A DNA stretch of 64,000 nucleotides from Fistulifera solaris (taxonomy: Eukaryota > Bacillariophyta > Bacillariophyceae > Naviculales > Stauroneidaceae), in NCBI GenBank assembly GCA_030295235.1, contig AP026127.1, forward strand, positions 994,501 through 1,058,500, read 5' to 3'. Position numbers and translations under genes: made by a program. Below, piece by piece: positions 31,894 to 39,594 of this stretch. Each line of letters opens with the position of its first letter. Position 1 is the first letter of the stretch. The notes beneath the pieces were generated by a model that saw nothing but the letters and a program-made list of their open reading frames with translations, searched no databases and had not been told where the DNA came from.

Positions 31894-32423
31894 GAGGAGT
31901 CCGGAGTAGATCGAGGAGTCCAGAGCAGACTGGGGAGGAGTCGTCATCCGGAATAGACTGGAGCGTAGTCCGGAGAGTACCGGTTTCCAGATGCATGATA
32001 GGTTCCTGAGGTTTACCTACAACATTCTGCAGTTTCGCATTCATGTATTTGGTCACTTTTCCGCCTTAGCTTTCGTAAACCAAAAGCATAAGCATTTCAA
32101 TGATGGTCATATTATTTCAGCAAAGCGCAAAGATTGCGGAAACTTTCATGAATCCTTTTTCTAACCTTTTCTCACAAGTAGTCCCCCTTCGTTTTTGATT
32201 TTGTTGCAGGATGCGCATCAACACTTCCATTCAAGAGAGAATGCTGCTTGCTAGTTGAGCTATATAGTGTGACCTTATTTAAAATAAATTATTGTGGGGC
32301 ACATGCGTTTAAGTAGCAAACTGACATCATCCCCTTATATTTGTTCAGCGCAAATCGCTAGCAATATACTCTTTTGAATCCATTCGATAATGTATCCTTT
32401 CCGAAAATATTCCGGAGCGTAGA
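31894..32423. repeat. Spacer with GGAGTCCGGAGTAGAC-type repeats, then AT-rich sequence
   Basis: The first ~100 bp contain several degenerate copies of the motif also found at 16770-16834 on the other side of the old copia. The remainder is AT-rich and holds no gene that I can support. Confidence 0.6.
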
Positions 32424-32750
32424 TTATTCTTTGGGTGTCCCAAGCATCAGTTGCGCTTTTGTCTTAGCACACTTTTGCTTGCACTCCGGTAAACATTCCT
32501 GTCGCGATTTTTGTTCCGATCCTTTGGGTTTCGTGCAATCGTACATACAAACACTGAGGCATTTTTCGTAATTGGGATCCTTTTTCGTTCCCTTAACGGA
32601 AGGATCGACTTCTTTGGCGTACGCGGGGAGTGCGACCGTAGCGGTGGCCGCGGCAATGTGTTGCAAGAATTGGGCGCGTGTCGATGACGACGACCAGGCT
32701 TGCACGGACAAAGATAGGGCAGCGATGATAAATAATCGAAGAACGAGCAT
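32424..32750 (-). CDS. Small Cys-rich thylakoid lumen protein
   Basis: 108 aa from ATG 32750; the longer open frame upstream adds only a hydrophobic run from non-coding sequence. N-terminus is layered: ER signal MLVLRLFIIAALSLSVQA, cleavage before WSSSS (a variant of the Ala-Phe site), then a second signal with an Arg and a hydrophobic run ending in ALPAYA, the type that sends proteins to the thylakoid lumen. The mature ~60 residues carry seven cysteines: YEKCLSVCMYDC, then QECLPECKQKCAK. The paired CxxxC spacing suggests disulphides or a metal site. I do not know the family's function; the location is inferred from the presequence. Confidence 0.75.
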   Translation of the reverse strand: MLVLRLFIIAALSLSVQAWSSSSTRAQFLQHIAAATATVALPAYAKEVDPSVKGTKKDPNYEKCLSVCMYDCTKPKGSEQKSRQECLPECKQKCAKTKAQLMLGTPKE

Positions 32751-33381
32751 GCTGGTTGGAAAGAAGAGGTAGTAGATGAAGATAAAGGAGGACAAGAAAC
32801 TTTTAACGGCACTGTTGACGCATGTTGAAATAAAATAAACAAAGTTCATGGTCGAATAGTTTCGCGCGTCAGCTCGCCACCGTGTCGCATCGCATCATCG
32901 CGCATCGGCTGGTGACGAAGCGTCTGGCGGACAGACCAACAGTCGAAAAACGCAACGCGCAAACGCAATGAAAACTGCAAACGCAAACGCAACATCAATA
33001 CCTACTTGTAAGTGGTCAAAAGACGATGATGGCTTTTGAAGTTCCTTCGCGAAAGAGGATCCCCCAAGGGCATCTCTAGATCGTTAACCCTCCCTCACCT
33101 TCAAATGAAGTTAATGCGGTGAAGTGGCACAATGCCTTCGAGAAAAGTGGTCTTTTCAAGAGACCCATGTCGATGAAAACATGTTTTCCCCGTCGGCGTA
33201 AGCCTCTCATGCTTTCTTGCCGTGCGACAGTCACTTGATGCCTAGAAAATAGTTCTGTAGTGTAAACAAGACGAAAGAAGAAAGCCTGCGACACCGGCGG
33301 CGGCGGCTCCAACAATAAACTGGTCGAGTAGTAAAAGAAGAGATAGAACAGTCGGATGACCCTGTCAATTTAGCTAATATA
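32751..33381. other. Intergenic spacer
   Basis: About 630 bp; contains GCAAACGC-type short repeats near 32955-32995. A 79-codon minus ORF at 33076-33315 has no recognisable features. Confidence 0.5.
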
Positions 33382-33863
33382 ATGCTGCAGCTGCTTCATC
33401 AAAAAAGCTCTTCAACTGTGGATCCGCCTTTACAAGGAGTTTCGGAGCGATTAGATGTGATGGAACAGGGCGGCGATTATGGTTCAACAATACAGCAACA
33501 CAACTTAAGCGTTGGAAGGGATAATTTATTCGATGGGGAAGGGTCGGCAATGCCTTTAGTTGACGATGTCAGAATTGTCATCGCGTGTTGTAATCTGCAA
33601 CACAGAAGTCAAACGACGCGCTTATTGCAACACTGCCTTCTTTTGGACCCAACATACAGTACTGCGATATATTCTCGGATTTGGAGTCTCGGTTCCCCGA
33701 CGGCGTCAACGTCGCTAAAATGGTATTTTTCTTGCATTTCAAATCGATTTCGGCGCAGCTACTCCATGCGGACACAAACGGATGTCTGTGGAAAAAAGTC
33801 AAACCTTATTACTTGGCGTTCTTCATTCGTAAAATATCTGCAGTCCCATTACACACGGGATGA
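33382..33863 (+). CDS. Possible unknown gene with a frame change
   Basis: ATG 33382 opens a frame (MLQLLHQKSSSTVDPPLQ ...) whose plausible sequence seems to pass, near 33590, into the next frame: DALIATLPSFGPN, DIFSDLESRFPDG, VAKMVFFLHFKSIS, LAFFIRKISAVPL, stop TGA 33861-33863. The total plus one base is exactly 161 codons, the same pattern as the single-base losses elsewhere. Alternatively the original frame simply continues to 34038 as an unsupported ORF. No family recognised. Confidence 0.35.
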
Positions 33864-34137
33864 GAACTCTATTTTTTTATTAAATCTTACGAACAGTCGC
33901 GACTCGCGAGAGATGCGAAACGTTGTGCGTACGACTTTTCACTGGGGGTCGTATTTGATGCACTGTATCGATACGAGAAGCAAAGCATTAACAGAACTGG
34001 AAAATCTAGAAAGCGAACGGTCTTTCGTCGCAAAATAGGAACCGGATGATCGATTTTTAACGAAACGAATACACCTTCCAAATTTTCTTGCTTGCTCATA
34101 ATATTTCCAGCGATTGAAACCAAAAGCTTCATCAAAC

Positions 34138-34335
34138 ATGTGTACCTTATGCAAATGCCCTTCGTGCGGGAAGGCAACATGGTGCGGTTGCGGAATGCAC
34201 ATTGAGAGTGTGCTCCGTAATGTCAAAGAACAAGACCGGTGCCCGAATTGGAAAGGTGGATACCACAAACCCTGTGGAGAAGTTCACTATGAGGAAGTTC
34301 ACGAGCATGAAGGTCATCAACATCATCAATACTGA
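34138..34335 (+). CDS. Small Cys-rich protein (CGKATWxGCGMHIE family), copy 1
   Basis: 65 aa from ATG 34138. Motif: MCTLCKCPSCGKATWCGCGM then HIESVLRNVKEQDRCPNW and KPCGE, followed by a His-rich tail (HEHEGHQHHQ). Eight or so Cys in CxxC/CxC arrangements suggest zinc or another metal. Similar short proteins with CG(K/H)xTWxGCG and a following RCxC-type block occur widely in algae, fungi and amoebae; their role is unknown. The paralogue at 35081 is about 75% identical over the first 55 residues. Confidence 0.8.
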   Translation: MCTLCKCPSCGKATWCGCGMHIESVLRNVKEQDRCPNWKGGYHKPCGEVHYEEVHEHEGHQHHQY

Positions 34336-35080
34336 TACTGTCGCGGGAGAGAAAGTGACCTTTCACAACTAGGTATAACGAAGAGCTGTTGCCGTGGCAG
34401 CATAATCATGAGGTCTAGGGTAATGCCTCAAAACGTATTCATAACTCGTAACTCGTATCGCTATAAAACCACATGACACGACTTGTCATTTCGAACAGTG
34501 CGTCGCTTTTCCAAGTTAGTCTTGGCAAAACAGATAGCTAATTAGTGAAGCACGTAGAACCCGAACGTCGACATTGCGACGCCGTGCTGTCTTACTTTCA
34601 TGCAAGCCACTGAAAGCTCATGAATCTAGTTTGTTTAATGGTGTCGAATGCAATCCACGAGTACTGAGCTATACAGACGTATGCGAAGTCGCACAATTAG
34701 GCACGAGACTGATATTCGATCTCTAGCCATCTTTGGCTCCCATCGTCTACAACTACCAGCTACCAGGTACTAGCATTTTAAATGTCGTTCATCGACTGAT
34801 GATAAAACAGCTTAATACCAGTAGAAACGACTGTCTTTTGCCTTTGCGTTCCAGCTCAATTTTTGACGCCCTAAAATGGGACCCAAGTTTCGGGATTGCG
34901 TCGCACGGCCTTATCCATTCACAGAGCGACGGACCGTAATTTCGCCGACTGTGAATTTTCAAGTAGACTTGAAGCACAATGGCCTATTCGCTATTTGACC
35001 AACTCATTTTTTTTCTCTTGCCATCATTCGATGCTCATAAATCACAACATCAACAATTAATTACCAGCTGTTATCATCAG
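34336..35080. other. Spacer between the two small Cys-rich genes
   Basis: About 745 bp. ORFs at 34733-34939 (+) and 34789-34977 (-) overlap and look non-coding. Nothing else seen. Confidence 0.5.
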
Positions 35081-35266
35081 ATGTGTTCAAAGTGCAAGTG
35101 CCGTTCCTGTGGGAAAGCAACATGGTCGGGTTGCGGAATGCATATTGAGAGTGCTCTCAGAGGCGTCAAAGAAGAAGATCGTTGCCCGAATTGGAAAGAA
35201 GGATATTACAAGCCTTGTGGAGAGGTTAAATCAGGAGGAGGATTCATGAGCCTTTTTGGAATGTAG
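35081..35266 (+). CDS. Small Cys-rich protein (CGKATWxGCGMHIE family), copy 2
   Basis: 61 aa from ATG 35081; a longer frame from 34979 adds an unrelated leader and is not chosen because copy 1 also starts at this MCxxCKC block. Motif MCSKCKCRSCGKATWSGCGM, then HIESALRGVKEEDRCPNW and YKPCGEV; the tail is short (SGGGFMSLFGM) and lacks the His run of copy 1. Two tandem copies about 0.9 kb apart, same strand, point to a recent duplication followed by tail divergence. Confidence 0.8.
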   Translation: MCSKCKCRSCGKATWSGCGMHIESALRGVKEEDRCPNWKEGYYKPCGEVKSGGGFMSLFGM

Positions 35267-35442
35267 TCAAAGAAGTGACATCGGAACTGCTTCTCAACGT
35301 TGACTGATCATTCTCACATGCTTCGCGATGCTCGGGGTAACCTTTTACATTATATAAAATATTTCTATTCTCCGAAGTCTTCCATTTTTTTGTGCAACGA
35401 GACTTTCTTGGATTGGCTGCGATATCATTGCCGAGGAGGTTG

Positions 35443-36669
35443 CTATTCAATTTTGTGGCTTTCGAAAAGATTCGCATCGTCGGGCACTTTGGCCCACCAT
35501 GGTATTCCTTCCTCGACATGTTCTTCTGCAGAATCATCCACTTCCTCTTCTGTTGATATCAAATCGCTTTTCTTTACCTTGGTGCGATTGCGTTTATCTT
35601 CGATAAGGACAGACCCTCGTCCGAAACGATGAACCATTGCCGTCCCTCGTAATTTTTCGGGACGAATGGCATGTCCATTAACTTTACTCATAGCTGCTTC
35701 CACTCGAAATTCCATGGCTTTCTTTACTGCTTTCAGTTCCGTCACAAAGCGCTCCGATCTCATGACGTAAGCGCCCGCGCTCTGAGCTGCCACTCGGATC
35801 ATGGCATCATCACTGGCAACAATCAAGCTGCTAGTCAACTGCCCTTTGGTTATGTTCTTGGCATCCGCACACCGCTTTTCAATGTAAGAATCCGCTTCAA
35901 CGCCTACTCCAGTGTATACCACACGCACCCCGTATTTCGTCACATCTTTGCGAGTCGCTTGATCCATGGGCGTCGCTTTCGAGCCTCCGGCATTACTCCC
36001 CAAAGGCCCCGTGATACTGCGACCCGTTCCGTCAAAGACCACTTCCAGTCTCCAACCCTTCAAACTACGCAAATTTTCTAAATCATCGACCAACAGATCA
36101 CGTGCACGCTTTGTATCCCCCCTTGACCATGTGTTTTTTCAATCTCGACCATTGATGAATGATATTGTATCCATCGACGAGCACTAACGGAGCACTTGCT
36201 GTGCGATTCAAAATGACGTCCCAATCCGGATCCTGTCCTTTGCGACGGCGCTCTTCCGCTTTCTCTTCGATTTCTTCTTCATCCCACTGGCGCCGATAGC
36301 TCGTCCGTCTTACTTGTCGAAAAGACGTTTGACCACTGTTCCGCTGTGCTTGTTTATTGAGTTGCGCGTACATAATTTGTCGTCGAACTGGAACATTGAT
36401 TTGGTTGGTGACACGGAGTGGTGCGGTCGGAGGCGGGGTATAAGAACTGCTACTGGAAGTACTCGTGTTGGAGCTGCTCTTTTGCGCTTCTTTTTTCCGT
36501 CGCCCTTTCCCATAAATAGTAGAGTCAGAGGAAGGTGGGAAGTGTTGAGGTATGAAAATTCGCTTGAAAGTGCTGCACCATGTCGTCTCATGTGATTCAT
36601 AACAAAAGCATGCGCAGAAAAGAAGCCAATGAGGAGAATTCCGATACCATTCCATTGCTTCCTTTTCAT
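35443..36669 (-). CDS. YacP-like NYN-domain RNA-binding/nuclease protein, plastid-targeted, two apparent indels
   Basis: C-terminal two thirds are a YacP-like NYN (PIN-like) domain: LVLVDGYNIIHQW with the first acidic residue, LEVVFDGTG, VRVVYTGVGVEADSYIE and SLIVASDDAMIRVAA. Bacterial YacP (Rae1) cleaves mRNA on the ribosome, and plant and algal homologues are plastid proteins. The start ATG 36669 gives a signal peptide (WNGIGILLIGFFSAHA) with cleavage before Phe, so the diatom protein probably enters the plastid. A low-complexity Ser/Thr/Pro linker follows. The frame changes at the T-run 36491-36496 (one short) and at the C-run 36117-36122 (one long). These cancel and the span is 409 codons. 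Confidence 0.82.
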
Positions 36670-37456
36670 GATCAAAGTAGAGCTCTCTCTATATCGCACT
36701 GGCAGACATAAATATAATATTCTGCTCCTTTTCAAGATTCTCTTTCGCTTATTCTCTTGAGAATAAAAATAGAATGAGGACGCAATGAGACCATGGTCAA
36801 TGGACGCGTTGCGGCTTAGCAAGGTCATCGCGGAAATAATTATGAGAAGCGGGTGACGGTGACGAGCGACGGGTGACGTGTTCGCTTCTCACTCAAACTC
36901 CTACCGGTATCCAACAGACAAGCGATGTTGAACGACTTTCGATGACACTACTTTTGGAAAGAGAGTCTGCCTGACTTGTTTCTGTCAAACAATGGATTAT
37001 ACACGCCCGATAGAAAAGCTCTTTTGAATCTCTACATTCGACTAGCAGAGAAAGGAAAAACATCATACTTATTGGGAAAACTAAAGTCTTATATAGTGCG
37101 GAGTAAATTTTCATTTGCTACCCTACAATTTTCTATGAGAAAGGCATTTTTTGTATCTCGTTGGGCATCTTTTGCTTTTTCATATATATAAGAATAAGTA
37201 CAGAATCCTCCTCAGGGCCTTCCAACCTAACCGTGAACCGTGAACCGTGACCCGTGACATCTCTAATCTCTATCTCTTTTCTCTTTTGTCATAGTACTTT
37301 ACACTGTAGAGAGTACAAAGTACACATTTCATTTTTCATGTCATAGGAGGAGAAAGCCTCAATTGCATTCGACTATTTTTCGACATCATTATTTATTCGA
37401 TTGATTAAAATTTGCGATCGAAAATCATCAAAACAATCTCCATTTCATTTATAACA
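36670..37456. other. Intergenic spacer with short tandem repeats
   Basis: About 790 bp. Contains GTGACG-type repeats near 36850-36875 and an ~8-bp CGTGAACC-type tandem repeat at about 37229-37258. No gene supported. Confidence 0.5.
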
Positions 37457-37973
37457 ATGAGACTTCGAAAGTTCGTTCTTCACGGGCGTAGTTCTTCCTT
37501 CAGCAAGGATAGTGCCGACTCGGAATCTCCAAAAGCATCGTCACCCTCCTTCTTTAAGAGCCGCCCTTTTCCCTTTCAAAGGAGGTGCAGCCAAAAACAC
37601 TTGCCTCCACAATTGCAACCAAAAAGTCCGTTTCCTTTGCTCCTCTCGTCAGCGTTATCCATGTCCAAAGCTACGCAGAGACCATAAAGGATGAGTTGTG
37701 GTACAGCAAAGAAGACATTCAAACTATCAAAAGAAGAACCTTATTCTTGTCAATCAATACAAGGGCGGCTATTTCCATGAAAGCAACGTGAACACATTCC
37801 TTGGACTGGAACAATATTTGATATTCGAGGAAGCGCGGTTCCGACGAGACTGTGTGTATGATGCTGTGCTCGGACTGCAGGATCGATGGAAAGAAAAATG
37901 CTTTCCATCCGATGCAGAGCGACTTGCGAAAGTTTACCGTAGAGTGCTTCAACGCACTATTGTCTCAGAATAG
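37457..37973 (+). CDS. Diatom-type unknown protein, two apparent indels
   Basis: From ATG 37457 (MRLRKFVLHGRSSSFSK) to TAG 37973. The core resembles a large family seen in diatoms with blocks VSFAPLVSV, ELWYSKEDIQTIK, a Phe-rich FLGLEQYLI segment and a C-terminal RRDCVYDAVLGLQD then AERLAKVYRR. The family is usually annotated as hypothetical. The frame steps back near 37562-37571 (C or T run) and at the A-run 37729-37732; adding two bases gives exactly 173 codons. No signal peptide or membrane span. The function is not known; the helical C-terminus and conserved WYSKEDI may be a protein-binding module. Confidence 0.65.
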
Positions 37974-38530
37974 GTACTGAAAAACACTATTGCTATGACG
38001 GATGAAAAATTGGTTCAGTCACATCGGCTTGGTTCCCATCCCGACGTTGTCGGAAGAGGACGCCGATACTGAACGCCGCCGCTCCCAGCTTTGTGCGGGG
38101 CGCGCCACTCTTGTCATCCTTTTTGCCAAGAAGACGTTTAAAAGCAACCTCGAAACCGCTTGTTCACAAGGACGTACGACTTTGTTTATTCAGGTATGGT
38201 TTGGACCAGCTTTTCTTTATTGGTCGACTTTCTAGCGCTTGTAACATCTTAAAACGCTAAGGCACAAACGCATATCGCATATTCAAATTTTGTTCTACAG
38301 TAGGACCTAGCCTTTGTTCACCATTTAAGGTGCGTGACGGCGTTCGTAATTCGTCAGATCATACTACAACTGTTATAGTTCTATCTGATTTCAGGTCCAG
38401 ATAGGGGTTCACATACCGATGTATATGAGAGCAGATTGCAGGTTTAAGAGTTGTCGCGTAAGACAAACTCTTTACTAGAGACCAGAGAGAGGTTAGAGGG
38501 CAAGCGAGAGTGGGTGCAACGAGCGGTACC
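37974..38530. other. Spacer with one doubtful ORF
   Basis: An ORF at 38002-38235 begins without an ATG in good context. It has a plausible stretch (LVPIPTLSEEDADTERRRSQ) that might be an exon ending near GTATGG at 38196, but I cannot find a partner exon. The rest shows nothing. Confidence 0.3.
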
Positions 38531-38644
38531 GTAGTTGGTTCACGGTTTTACCATTCACGGATCAGGTAACAGGGACGACGCGACAAGACGCAGGCAAAAA
38601 AGAAGGTTTTTCAGGCTTCGAAGGTTCGTGTTTCGTGTCCCATC

Positions 38645-39092
38645 CGTCAAGGGGGAAATCACTGGGGGACTCGCTTTTGCAGTCACGAGAAAAAGGTACA
38701 CTTTTCGATATAGTCCATCCTTGAAGCAAATCGACCGCTTATTGCCCCCAAACGCCTGAGTGCCGCCAAAATCGAACTGTGATTTGTTTGTGTACCACGC
38801 TCGCTGCCACGAGCTCCGATGAAATTTTGAAAAAATTCATTACGACGCATCACGGCATGAATGACAACCTTTGCCATTGAATTTCATTGTATTTCAGGTT
38901 CGTTCATGGGTGACGGAAAACGGATTTCGACTAAAGTTATTATCAAGAGTCATATTCCGAATCGCGTCTACCATGAACGACCCCGCAATAAATTCCTTAT
39001 TGTGAGTGAAAATAACAGGAGTTTTCATGGGATGGGGGCAATAAGCGGTACACGTGACTGGATGAAGCGAGTCCCCCAGTGATTTCCCCTTG
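38645..39092. repeat. Inverted-repeat (foldback/MITE-like) unit
   Basis: AAGGGGGAAATCACTGGGGG at about 38649, continuing ACTCGCTT, is repeated inverted at 39065-39092 (AAGCGAGTCCCCCAGTGATT then TCCCCTT). A second inner pair, ACCGCTTATTGCCCCCA (about 38740) and TGGGGGCAATAAGCGGT (about 39033), lies between. The arms share further short blocks (GCAGTCACG / ACGTGACTG). The ~270-bp loop has no ORF of note. It could be a non-autonomous DNA transposon remnant. Confidence 0.6.
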
Positions 39093-39594
39093 CATCCGTG
39101 ATCCCTCATTCAATTCATTACTTACAGTACTCAGTAAGATTTATCAGTTAAGCCCACAAATTACTAGATACTGCCATTCTGCAAAAATCTTAATGTGCAT
39201 TGAAGTATTCGCTTTACGCTTTACCTTTACCCTTTTTTCCTTCCTTTATCGGCTACTGTAATCTGTGATCTGTGCAGTTTCGAACTGTGAACAAAGTACA
39301 GTTCACATTACTCTAATCTCAATCCTTTCTCAGAAACGAGTTAGTTAGTGTACGGAGAAATTAAAGGCCTAACCCGACCCCCCTAAACAACAGTAGACGT
39401 TCTACGTGATGCTGCCTATGTCTTGTACCTTGAACATCCACTGGTATCTTTTTCTCGCTTCAGAGCAATGAGGTTGATCATAAAGATAGCGCCTTTTTCA
39501 TCATTATTTCATTGCCTTTCTCGGGGATACCTTTTACATTCTTTTTGTTTATTTAATTTTATCATTGAAAAGGAAAAAGTCAACTTCTTTGATC

